DNA from: Pantoea wallisii
GTDB lineage: Bacteria; Pseudomonadota; Gammaproteobacteria; Enterobacterales; Enterobacteriaceae
DNA length: 64,000 nucleotides
Reading direction: 5' to 3'
NCBI RefSeq assembly: GCF_002095485.1
Contig: NZ_MLFS01000017.1
Location: 1 to 64,000 of the forward strand
Numbering within the stretch: the stretch's first letter is position 1; each line of letters begins with the position of its first letter. The translations under genes were made by a program, and so were the position numbers. The notes under the pieces are model-generated. The model did not search any database, had not been told where the DNA came from, and worked only from the letters and a program-made list of their open reading frames with translations. This document shows, piece after piece, positions 56,301 to 64,000 of the stretch.

Positions 56301-57328
56301 TCCATCACGCGCTCATACTGCGCACGGCTGTAGCGCGGATGCAGCGCCGAGAGCTTAATGGAGATGCCCGGGCCTTCATAAATGCCGCGCCCATTGGAGG
56401 CTTTACCGATGGCGTGGATCGCCTGCTGATAGGAGAGCAGATACGCTTTGGCATCGCTGGCGGTCAGCGCCGCTTCGCCCAGCATGTCATAGGAGTAGCG
56501 GAAGCCTTTCTCCTCCAGCTTGCGTGCGTTTGCCAGCGCCTCGGCAATGGTCTCACCGGTGACGAACTGCTCGCCCATCAGGCGCATCGCCATATCCACA
56601 CCTTTGCGAATCAGTGGCTCACCGCTTTTGCCGATGATGCGGTTGAGTGATTTCGACAGATTGGCTTCGTTGTGCGTAGACACCAGACGTCCGGTAAACA
56701 GCAGGCCCCAGGTTGCGGCATTCACAAACATTGATGGGCTGCGGCCAAGATGTGACTGCCAGTTACCGTTACTGATTTTGTCGCGAATCAGCGCATCGCG
56801 GGTGGGCTTGTCAGGAATACGCAGCAGCGCTTCCGCCAGACACATCAGCGCCACGCCCTCTTGTGAGGAGAGGGAGAACTCCTGCAGCAGGCTTTGCACC
56901 ATACCGGCGCGTCCGGTTGCACCTTTTTGGTGCCGCAGCTTGTCGGCCAGGCTGTAGGCCAGCTGATGTGTTTTCTCTGCCAGCGGCGCAGGCAGACGTG
57001 CCTGCTCCAGCAGCATCGGTACCGCATCGGTCTCCGGGCGACGCCAGGCTGCCGTAATGGCAGAGCGGGTAACCGACTGCGGCAGAATGTGTTCGGCGAA
57101 GTCGAGGAAAGGCTGCACTGACTCATCCGGCGCGCTTTCTGCGCTCTCAGCGTCCGTGAGCTGCAGCGGGATTTCCGGCAGTGTTTCACCGGCCTCCAGC
57201 TGCGTCAGATAGTTAAAAATGGCCTGTTTGATCAGCCAGTGCGGCGTGCGATCAATCTTACCGGCGGCCAGTTTAATGCGATCGCGGGTGGCTTCATCCA
57301 GCTTCACCCCCATGGTCGTCGTTCCCAT
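53385..57328 (-). pseudogene. putA: PutA proline utilisation enzyme/repressor, frame broken at 53983-53985
   Basis: Trifunctional protein: N-terminal ribbon-helix-helix repressor (MGTTTMGVKLDEATRDRIKL), FAD proline dehydrogenase (about 260-600; KGAYWDSEIKRAQMEGLEGY), and P5C dehydrogenase (about 650-1120; GPVVCISPWNFPLAIFTGQI, catalytic Cys in SAGQRCSALR). The main frame stops at ...RPDGACA; the C-terminal 200 residues (LLQAHQALQSW... to NTAAAGGNASLMTIG) are in another frame. Adding one C (GCGCCTGACG to GCGCCCTGACG) gives ALTFDRQDAERPV and about 1314 residues. Start by homology. Confidence 0.94.
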
Positions 57329-57769
57329 GATTTCCTCATCTTCAAAATGAATCAACATCAGCGTGGGCTGCACTATCACTCATGTTGCAACTTTGTGCAA
57401 CCGTGTTAAATGTGACCTCAGTTGCACGTTTTACACCGCCTTTTTGATGCCTGTGGTAAAAGCGGCATAAAACTTGCTGCAAGAATCTCGCCAGTTGTGC
57501 AGGGCACCTCAATAAAGGGCAACCAGAGTGCATTGGGTGCAACCAAAGTGTGAGCAGGCGCAACCTGTGAGCACAGAAAGGTAAAAGTGAGGTGAAACCC
57601 AGGTAACAGCTGTGTTAAATGCATTGTGCGCGCCGCACCTTTGCGGCAGGATACCGCGCCTTAAGAGAAATCGCTTTCTCTGGATGCGGTAAAGCCCTGG
57701 CTGCTATCCCGTTCCGATAGCGCAGGTAAAAGATTTCTCTTACGAGATCAAATAATAAGTGGAGAGAGT
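57329..57769. promoter_or_regulatory. put control region with PutA operator motifs
   Basis: Divergent putA/putP intergenic region. GTTGCA, the PutA recognition motif known from E. coli, occurs at 57384-57389 and 57421-57426, and in reverse orientation (TGCAAC) at 57386-57391, 57396-57401 and 57538-57543. Clustering near the putA start fits autoregulation. Confidence 0.75.
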
Positions 57770-59254
57770 ATGAGTGTAAGCACACCGATGCTGGTGACCT
57801 TTGTCATTTACATCCTTGGGATGGTGTTGATTGGTTTCATTGCCTGGCGATCAACCAAGAACTTTGACGACTATATTCTGGGCGGCCGCAGTCTGGGCAG
57901 CGTAGTGACGGCGCTCTCGGCGGGCGCATCAGACATGAGTGGCTGGCTGCTGATGGGCCTGCCGGGCGCCATTTTCCTGTCAGGCATCTCTGAGAGCTGG
58001 ATCGCTATCGGCCTGACCATCGGCGCGTGGCTTAACTGGAAGATTGTGGCGGGCCGCCTGCGCGTGCAGACCGAACACCACAACAACGCCTTAACGCTGC
58101 CGGACTTCTTCACCAGCCGCTTCGAAGACAACAGTAAACTGCTGCGTGTTATCTCGGCGGTGGTCATTCTGATCTTCTTCACTATCTACTGTGCTTCAGG
58201 TGTTGTAGCGGGCGCGCGCCTGTTTGAGAGCACCTTCGGCATGGATTATCAGACCGCGCTGTGGGCCGGGGCAGCTGCCACTATCCTCTACACGCTGGTG
58301 GGTGGATTCCTTGCGGTGAGCTGGACCGATACCGTGCAGGCCAGCCTGATGATCTTCGCGCTGATCCTGACGCCGGTGTTTGTGATTATCGCCGTGGGCG
58401 GCCTGGACGACTCGCTGGCGGTGATTGAAGCGAAGAGCCTGGAAAACCTCGACATGCTGAAAGGGCTGAACTTTGTCGCAGTGATTTCGCTGCTGGGCTG
58501 GGGGCTGGGCTACTTTGGTCAGCCACATATCCTGGCACGCTTCATGGCGGCGGATTCACATCGCTCAATCCGTACGGCACGACGTATCGGTATGGCGTGG
58601 ATGATCCTGTGCCTGGCGGGTGCGGTGGCGGTTGGTTTCTTCGGCATCGCCTATTTCCAGAACCACCCGGAGCAGGCGGCTGGCGTAAGCGAGAACGGCG
58701 AGCGCGTGTTTATCGAACTGGCGCGTATTCTGTTTAACCCGTGGATTGCCGGTATTCTGCTCTCCGCGATCCTGGCGGCAGTCATGTCAACCCTGAGCTG
58801 CCAGCTGCTGGTGTGTTCGAGTGCGCTGACGGAGGATCTCTACAAAGGTTTCCTGCGTAAAAACGCCAGTCAGAAAGAGCTGGTGTGGGTAGGGCGCCTG
58901 ATGGTGCTGCTGATTGCGCTGATTGCCATCGCGCTGGCCGCTAACCCGGAAAACCGCGTGCTGGGCCTGGTGAGCTACGCCTGGGCTGGATTCGGTGCCG
59001 CATTCGGACCGGTGGTGCTGTTTGGCGTGTGCTGGAAGCGCATGACGCGCAACGGCGCGCTGGCCGGCATGGTCGTGGGTGCCGCCACCGTTCTGCTGTG
59101 GAAACAGTATGGCTATACACCGCTGTATGAGATCATCCCTGGCTTTATCTTCGCCAGCATCGCGATTGTGGTGTTCAGCCTGATTGGCCGTGCGCCTTCA
59201 GCGGCGGCTCAGCAGCGTTTTGCGGCAGCAGAAGCGGAATATAACGCGAAGTAA
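57770..59254 (+). CDS. putP: Sodium/proline symporter PutP
   Basis: SSS-family transporter of 494 residues with about 13 helices. Family blocks: STKNFDDYILGGRSLGSVV, LSAGASDMSGWLLMGLPG, ASGVVAGARLFESTFG and GWGLGYFGQPHILARFM. Imports proline with sodium for the PutA pathway. Start at ATG 57770 with a GGAGAG ribosome site. Confidence 0.96.
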   Translation: MSVSTPMLVTFVIYILGMVLIGFIAWRSTKNFDDYILGGRSLGSVVTALSAGASDMSGWLLMGLPGAIFLSGISESWIAIGLTIGAWLNWKIVAGRLRVQTEHHNNALTLPDFFTSRFEDNSKLLRVISAVVILIFFTIYCASGVVAGARLFESTFGMDYQTALWAGAAATILYTLVGGFLAVSWTDTVQASLMIFALILTPVFVIIAVGGLDDSLAVIEAKSLENLDMLKGLNFVAVISLLGWGLGYFGQPHILARFMAADSHRSIRTARRIGMAWMILCLAGAVAVGFFGIAYFQNHPEQAAGVSENGERVFIELARILFNPWIAGILLSAILAAVMSTLSCQLLVCSSALTEDLYKGFLRKNASQKELVWVGRLMVLLIALIAIALAANPENRVLGLVSYAWAGFGAAFGPVVLFGVCWKRMTRNGALAGMVVGAATVLLWKQYGYTPLYEIIPGFIFASIAIVVFSLIGRAPSAAAQQRFAAAEAEYNAK

Positions 59255-59272
59255 GCGCGTTTGAGTTGAAAG

Positions 59273-59302
59273 ACCCGCGTCATAAGTGATGCGGGTTTTT
59301 TT
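59273..59302 (+). terminator. putP terminator
   Basis: ACCCGC...GCGGGT stem with TTTTTTT. Confidence 0.88.
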
Positions 59303-59353
59303 ATGCCTGCAGCATCCTTACCGTTTCTACCGCTGGAATGATGGAGCAGGTCA

Positions 59354-59448
59354 GAAGGGGTGCTGAGCACGCCGGATCGGCAACACCCGCGTCCTGCGGG
59401 CCTCGGCATCCCTGCCGCGTGACGTCCGGCTTACCTCAACATCCCTTC
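59354..59448. repeat. Long imperfect palindrome 1 (95 bp)
   Basis: Outer arms GAAGGGGTGCTGAG (59354-59367) and CTCAACATCCCTTC (59435-59448), with inner GCCGGA / TCCGGC pairing and small central hairpins. Noncoding; possible palindromic repeat element or structured RNA. Confidence 0.5.
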
Positions 59449-59511
59449 TTCCTCCATACAGATGAGCCGCTTTAAATCATCAGCAACGCCCAGGCTCAAA
59501 GGGCAAACGAG

Positions 59512-59601
59512 GTTATATGGCTTGCAGCTGCCTCCGCGCCAGGGAAGGCGCGGCGGCAGGCCTCATGGATGCGTTTATGCCGGTGCAGCAAGCCATATAA
59601 C
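59512..59601. repeat. Nested palindrome 2 (90 bp)
   Basis: Perfect 14-base terminal inverted repeats GTTATATGGCTTGC (59512-59525) and GCAAGCCATATAAC (59588-59601). Inside is a second strong hairpin, CTGCC-T-CCGCGCC / GGCGCGG-C-GGCAG (59528-59559). No flanking target duplication seen. MITE-like or RNA-structural element. Confidence 0.6.
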
Positions 59602-59694
59602 TTTGTTAGCCCGGATGCAAAACCAACAGCGATACTGAGCAAGGGCCCCGCAAAACAAAATTAATTTCGCACGGTGACTTGTATTTTTTAGCGC

Positions 59695-59713
59695 GATAAT
59701 GATAATCGATATC
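59695..59713. promoter_or_regulatory. Fur box upstream of efeUOB
   Basis: GATAATGATAATCGATATC matches 17 of 19 positions of the Fur consensus GATAATGATAATCATTATC, 61 bp upstream of the efeU start: iron repression of the operon. Confidence 0.85.
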
Positions 59714-59773
59714 GTTCGCACTTTACGTAATTTTACTTTCGATTTACCCTTCTTAATATTCAAGAGGTTGGTG

Positions 59774-60607
59774 ATGTTTGTACCTTTTCTCATCATGCTG
59801 CGCGAAGGTCTTGAAGCAGCGCTCATCGTCAGCCTGATTGCCAGCTATCTGAAACGCACCCAGCGCACCCGGTGGTTTCCCGCCATGTGGGCAGGCGTCT
59901 TCATTGCTGCTGCGCTCTGTCTGGCGCTTGGCCTCTTTATCAACGCCACCACCGGTGAATTCCCGCAGAAACAGCAGGAGCTGTTTGAAGGCATCGTGGC
60001 CGTCATCGCCGTCATCATTCTCACCTCAATGGTGTTCTGGATGCGCAACGTGGCGCGCAACATTAAAGCCACGCTGGAAAAATCGGTCGATCAGGCTCTG
60101 CAAAACCGCGGTGGCAGTGGCTTACCGCTGGTGCTGATGGTGTTTCTGGCCGTAGCGCGGGAGGGGCTCGAATCCGTCTTCTTCCTGCTGGCGGCTTTCA
60201 CCCAGGATGTCGGGTACGCACCGCCTGTTGGCGCCGTGCTGGGTCTGGTCACCGCCGTGGTGCTGGGGATGTTGATCTACTATGGCGGTATCCGCCTCAA
60301 TATGGCGCACTTCTTCCGCTGGACCAGCCTGTTCATCCTTTTCGTGGCGGCCGGGCTGGCCGCCGGTGCGATTCGCGCCTTCCACGAAGCCGGACTCTGG
60401 AACCACTTCCAGACGACGGCGTTTGACTGGAGCAACATCCTCTCTACGCACTCGATATTCGGCACGCTGCTGGAGGGCGTTCTCGGTTATCAGGAGGCGC
60501 CCAGCGTCAGCGAAGTGGCGATGTGGCTACTCTATCTGATCCCGGCACTGCTGCTGTTTTTCTTCCCGGCACGTCCGACGCCTGGCGCCGCACGTACCGC
60601 ACGCTAA
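59774..60607 (+). CDS. efeU: Ferrous iron permease EfeU
   Basis: Ftr1-type iron permease with about seven helices, 277 residues. The two REGLE iron motifs are present ([13 protein letters not shown] near residue 10; [11 protein letters not shown] near 130). Intact here, whereas E. coli K-12 efeU carries a frameshift. Start at ATG 59774 by homology; the upstream open frame overlaps the Fur box. Confidence 0.94.
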   Translation: MFVPFLIMLREGLEAALIVSLIASYLKRTQRTRWFPAMWAGVFIAAALCLALGLFINATTGEFPQKQQELFEGIVAVIAVIILTSMVFWMRNVARNIKATLEKSVDQALQNRGGSGLPLVLMVFLAVAREGLESVFFLLAAFTQDVGYAPPVGAVLGLVTAVVLGMLIYYGGIRLNMAHFFRWTSLFILFVAAGLAAGAIRAFHEAGLWNHFQTTAFDWSNILSTHSIFGTLLEGVLGYQEAPSVSEVAMWLLYLIPALLLFFFPARPTPGAARTAR

Positions 60608-60657
60608 CTTCTTCAGGCGCTGCGCGCGCCTGCTTCTTCTGTAACAGGGATAACACT

Positions 60658-61776
60658 ATGACGATTCGCTTCCGCCGCAAGGCGCTGTTGGTCTCCATGC
60701 TGGCGCTCTCCGGCGCGGCGTCTGCCGCTGCCGTTCCGCAGGTCACCGTCACCGTGACAGACCAGCAGTGTGAGCCCATGTCGCTCAACGTTCAGGCCGG
60801 TAAAACCCAGTTCATTATCAAAAATAACAGCCAGAAAGCGCTGGAGTGGGAGATCCTCAAAGGCGTTATGGTGGTGGAAGAGCGTGAAAATATTGCGCCG
60901 GGCTTCAGCCAGAAGCTCACTGCGAATCTTGAAGCGGGCGAATATGAGATGACCTGTGGCCTGCTCAGTAACCCGAAAGGCAAGCTGGTGGTGAGCGGCG
61001 CCAGCAAAACGGCCACTAACGGCAAGCCCGATGTGCTGCAGCTGGTTGGCCCGATTGCCGATTACAAACTCTATGTGATGAACGAAGTCAGCGCGCTGGT
61101 CGCGGGCACCAAAGCCTTTACCGATGCGGTCAAAGTCGGCGATGTGGCAAAAGCCAAAGCGTTGTACGCGTCCGCACGCGTGCACTACGAGCGCATCGAA
61201 CCCATTGCAGAGCTCTTCTCTGACCTGGATGGCAGCATTGACGCGCGTGAGGATGATTTTGAGAAAAAGGCGGATGATCCGAAATTCACCGGTTTCCACC
61301 GCCTTGAGAAGCTCCTGTTTGCGGACAACACGACCCACGGGGCGGACGCATTTGCTACCCAGCTGAATCAGGATGTGCTGGAGTTGCAGACCCGCATCAG
61401 CGCCCTGGCATTCCCGCCGGCAAAAGTGGTGGGTGGCGCAGCGGGCCTGATCGAAGAGGTGGCCTCCAGTAAAATCTCCGGCGAGGAAGATCGCTACAGC
61501 CGTACCGATCTGTCAGATTTTCAGGCCAATATCGATGGCGCGCAGAAAATCGTTGAGCTGTTGCGTCCCCTGCTGGAAAAAGCCAATCCACAGCTGCTGG
61601 CGAAGGTGGATACGAACTTTAAGAAAGTGGATGGCATTCTCAGCAAATACCGCACGCCGGACGGCTTTGAATCCTATGAAAAACTCACCACCACCGATCG
61701 TAATGCGCTGAAAGGGCCCATCACAACCCTGGCGGAAGATCTCTCCCTGTTACGTGGCACGTTAGGTCTCGATTAA
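60658..61776 (+). CDS. efeO: Iron uptake protein EfeO
   Basis: Periplasmic component of EfeUOB, 372 residues. It has a signal peptide ([16 protein letters not shown]), an N-terminal cupredoxin-like domain ([34 protein letters not shown]) and a C-terminal peptidase-M75 domain with the HxxE-type motif ([12 protein letters not shown]). Thought to bind iron for EfeU. Confidence 0.94.
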   Translation: MTIRFRRKALLVSMLALSGAASAAAVPQVTVTVTDQQCEPMSLNVQAGKTQFIIKNNSQKALEWEILKGVMVVEERENIAPGFSQKLTANLEAGEYEMTCGLLSNPKGKLVVSGASKTATNGKPDVLQLVGPIADYKLYVMNEVSALVAGTKAFTDAVKVGDVAKAKALYASARVHYERIEPIAELFSDLDGSIDAREDDFEKKADDPKFTGFHRLEKLLFADNTTHGADAFATQLNQDVLELQTRISALAFPPAKVVGGAAGLIEEVASSKISGEEDRYSRTDLSDFQANIDGAQKIVELLRPLLEKANPQLLAKVDTNFKKVDGILSKYRTPDGFESYEKLTTTDRNALKGPITTLAEDLSLLRGTLGLD

Positions 61777-61778
61777 TC

Positions 61779-63059
61779 ATGAGTAAGCAAAATGACGCGG
61801 CGCAACCGTCGCGTCGCCGTCTGTTGCAGGGGTTAGGGGTGCTGGGCGGCGCAGCTGCCCTTGCCGGTGGCTGTCCGTTTCATGCAGCGGCCGCCGGTGA
61901 ACGTTTCTCGCCGGGTACGGTAACACCCGGTGCGCGTCAGCAGGTGCAACCGTTTTACGGCGCGCATCAGGCAGGCATCCTGACGCCGCAGCAGGCATCC
62001 ATGATGCTGGTGGCATTCGACGTGCTGGCTACTGAGAAAACCGAGCTTGAGCGCCTGTTCCGTTTGCTGACGCAGCGCTTTGCATTTCTCACGCAGGGCG
62101 GACCGGCGCCGGTGGTACAGAACCCGCAGCTGCCGCCCATGGACTCCGGTATTCTGGGCGCCGATATCGCGCCCGATAACCTGACCATCACGCTGTCGGT
62201 TGGCCACAGCCTGTTTGATGAGCGCTTTGGGCTGGGGGCGCATAAACCGGCGCAGCTGCAGGCCATGACGCGCTTCCCTAATGATTCGCTCGACGCTGAG
62301 CAGTGCCATGGCGATATCCTGCTGCAAATCTGTGCCAATACGCAGGATACCGTTATCCACGCACTGCGCGACATCATCAAACACACGCCGGATTTGCTGG
62401 CGGTGCGCTGGCGGCGCGACGGCTTTATCGCCGATCACGCCGCGCGCAGTAACGGTAAAGAGACGCCGATTAATCTGCTGGGTTTCAAAGACGGTACGGC
62501 AAATCCGGACACGCAGAACAGCGCGCTGATGGACAAACTGTTGTGGGTCACGGCGGACCAGCAGGAGCCGGCATGGGCGCGCGGGGGCAGCTATCAGGCG
62601 GTGCGCATTATCCGCTTTCACGTTGAGATGTGGGATCGCACGCCGCTGGGCGAGCAGCAGACAATCTTTGGCCGCGAAAAGTTATCGGGTGCGCCGCTGG
62701 GCATGCAGCATGAGCACGATGTGCCTGACTACCGCAGCGATCCGGACGGTGAACGCATTGCGCTGGACGCACATATCCGTCTGGCCAATCCGCGAATGCC
62801 AGAAACCGAGAGCAGTCTGATGCTGCGACGTGGCTATAGCTACTCTGCGGGCATCACCGGGGCAGGGCAGCTGGATATGGGGTTATTGTTTATCTGTTAC
62901 CAGCATGATTTAACGAAAGGTTTTATTACCGTGCAAAAACGGCTGAACGGTGAAGCGCTGGAGGAGTATATTCGCCCTATCGGTGGCGGATACTTTTTTG
63001 CGCTGCCCGGCGTAACGGATAAAAGTCATTATCTCGGCCAGTTACTGCTGCAGGCCTGA
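61779..63059 (+). CDS. efeB: EfeB Tat-exported DyP-type peroxidase
   Basis: A 426-residue dye-decolourising heme peroxidase. The N-terminus has a twin-arginine signal ([20 protein letters not shown]). DyP features are GFKDGTANP (the GxxDG motif, near residue 240) and RRGYSYSAG with the proximal region. It follows efeO after 2 bp and is exported folded with heme to act with EfeU/O. Confidence 0.95.
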   Translation: MSKQNDAAQPSRRRLLQGLGVLGGAAALAGGCPFHAAAAGERFSPGTVTPGARQQVQPFYGAHQAGILTPQQASMMLVAFDVLATEKTELERLFRLLTQRFAFLTQGGPAPVVQNPQLPPMDSGILGADIAPDNLTITLSVGHSLFDERFGLGAHKPAQLQAMTRFPNDSLDAEQCHGDILLQICANTQDTVIHALRDIIKHTPDLLAVRWRRDGFIADHAARSNGKETPINLLGFKDGTANPDTQNSALMDKLLWVTADQQEPAWARGGSYQAVRIIRFHVEMWDRTPLGEQQTIFGREKLSGAPLGMQHEHDVPDYRSDPDGERIALDAHIRLANPRMPETESSLMLRRGYSYSAGITGAGQLDMGLLFICYQHDLTKGFITVQKRLNGEALEEYIRPIGGGYFFALPGVTDKSHYLGQLLLQA

Positions 63060-63074
63060 TTAATTAATGCACAG

Positions 63075-63103
63075 CGCCCGGTAGACAAAAACGTTACCGG
63101 GCG
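63075..63103 (+). terminator. Hairpin after efeB
   Basis: Nine-base stem CGCCCGGTA / TACCGGGCG; the following sequence is only moderately T-rich. Confidence 0.55.
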
Positions 63104-63634
63104 TGATTGTTAAATTCTGCTTAAATTTCCCGCGCAAGCTCCCTATTTCCGAATGTTCTGAAAAATCTCAAATACGGGATAATAATCCATCCTGTTGAAT
63201 TTAATAATGAAATTAATTTAAGTACGATGCGCCTGGGCTGCGCTTATCATTAATTCTTTAACTCCAGGTAAATTTACTGTTGCAAATTGCCACTAATATG
63301 ATTCACTTTACTTATAAGCGTTGTCAGTTGTGTGGCTAAGTCCACTGGAGTTCGCGCATGACCTCGTCCATCTTCGGACAGTTAAATAGACATCATCAAG
63401 CGCAGTTCGCCGCGGGGGATATCCTCCCGCCTGAAAATCTCCTTCTTTTTTCACTTCTTAACGCGCAACAAAATTCACTTCTCTACCGGTGCGCGACAGC
63501 GTTTCGGCGCTATCGCACACTTTTCCTGCTGTCTCAATACGGCTTACAAGGAAGCCATCGAAACCTCTAAAGCGTTCAAGTCATCGCCGCGGGTGATCCG
63601 TCGCGATTAATGAAACCAACTGTAAGGTGCCACT
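63104..63634. other. Gap before phoH with one doubtful ORF
   Basis: About 530 bp. The first 250 bp are AT-rich without a gene. An ORF of 70 codons (63358-63570, MTSSIFGQLNRHHQAQFAAG...) has a GGAG ribosome site but no recognised similarity; it could be a leader peptide or chance. I saw no Pho box. Confidence 0.35.
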
Positions 63635-64000
63635 ATGGGAAGACAGAAAGCAGTGATCAAAGCGCGTCGTGAAGCTCGTCGGGTGCTTCGTAATGACTCT
63701 CGCAGTCATCGTCAGCGTGAAGAAGAATCGGTCACTTCGCTGGTGCAGATGGGTGGGCTGGATGCAATTGGCATGGCGCGCGATGTGCGTGACCGGGCAC
63801 CGATTGAAGCCCGAAATGAAGCTCAGGCGCACTATCTTAACGCCATAGAAACGAAACAGCTGATATTCGCCACCGGTGAAGCCGGTTGCGGTAAAACCTG
63901 GATTAGCGCAGCGAAAGCCGCTGAAGCCCTGATCAATAAGGATATCGAAAGGATTATTGTGACGCGCCCGGTGCTACAGGCGGATGAAGACCTCGGTTTC
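63635..64000 (+). CDS. phoH: PhoH-family ATPase, partial (runs off the window)
   Basis: The first 122 residues match E. coli PhoH: MGRQKAVIKARREARRVLRN, HRQREEESVTSLVQMGGLDA, and Walker A ATGEAGCGKTW (near residue 85). PhoH proteins are cytosolic ATPases with predicted RNA helicase-like function. The 3' end lies beyond the window. The order putA, putP, efeUOB, phoH equals E. coli. Confidence 0.93.
   Translation, partial: MGRQKAVIKARREARRVLRNDSRSHRQREEESVTSLVQMGGLDAIGMARDVRDRAPIEARNEAQAHYLNAIETKQLIFATGEAGCGKTWISAAKAAEALINKDIERIIVTRPVLQADEDLGF

Noticed and set aside
55457-56650. 397-codon plus-strand ORF
   Set aside because: Antisense to putA, which is recognised over its full length; product looks like nonsense.
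7595-57328. Dcm-methylation basecalling error as the cause of the deletions
   Set aside because: The reconstructed contexts do not contain CCWGG at the deleted base, so only a general homopolymer error is supported.
1-64000. CRISPR array, tRNA or rRNA genes
   Set aside because: Scanned by eye on both strands; no spaced direct repeats, cloverleaf with TTCRANNC arm or rRNA motifs noticed. A tRNAscan run would settle the tRNA question.

Overview
The window is chromosomal DNA of an enterobacterium, most likely Erwiniaceae (Pantoea or Erwinia). The evidence is remembered protein similarity: E. coli-like gene orders (mtfA, yedJ, dcm, vsr, yedI, yodC, dgcQ, yedP, yodD, dsrA, dsrB, rcsA, then the fli genes; and putA, putP, efeUOB, phoH) and an RcsA of the Pantoea/Erwinia type. 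No rRNA, tRNA, CRISPR array, integrase or transposase was seen.

Layout. 0.1-9 kb: mtfA, a phage-type small gene, the HD hydrolase yedJ, a ribbon-helix-helix protein, an unusual chemoreceptor, dcm and vsr (divergent, not overlapping as in E. coli), yedI and small genes. 9-16.9 kb: the diguanylate cyclase dgcQ, a yedP/glucosyl-phosphoglycerate-synthase pair, a shortened DsrA sRNA, yodD, a Pmp3 peptide, dsrB, a canonical chemoreceptor and rcsA. 17.5-28.9 kb: flagellar basal-body and export genes fliR to fliF, with fliE divergent. 28.9-37.8 kb: an accessory stretch of small genes, including three related YWV/PEVW proteins, an AriR homologue, a BLUF-EAL photoreceptor, a P22 c2-like repressor with a small membrane/coiled-coil gene set, and a LexA-controlled DinI-family gene. 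37.8-48.3 kb: fliTSD, fliC, an AT-rich flagellin-modification locus, an HNH gene, fliA and fliZ. 48.4-51.8 kb: D-cysteine desulfhydrase and the cystine ABC transporter. 52-64 kb: an acyltransferase, putA/putP, the efeUOB iron system and the start of phoH.

The most interesting signal is a pair of related, apparently undescribed small RNA genes (31097-31183 plus; 36639-36735 minus). Each has the same promoter/operator dyad (TTGTAC-N16-TATAAC inside TTGTACA...TGTATAA, like the MlrA/BluR type) and the same two-hairpin layout, with compensatory base changes in both stems. One copy lies directly upstream of ariR and close to the BLUF-EAL gene, which suggests a BluR/MlrA-type light, cold or biofilm circuit.

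A caution applies to the whole window. About eleven single-base deletions, most in short G/C runs, break genes that should be intact: yedI, fliK (two), fliF, fliD, the glycosyltransferase/FkbM junction (two), the HNH gene, fliA, putA and one unknown gene. Sequencing or assembly error is the most economical explanation. These genes are listed over their full span with the break position given.
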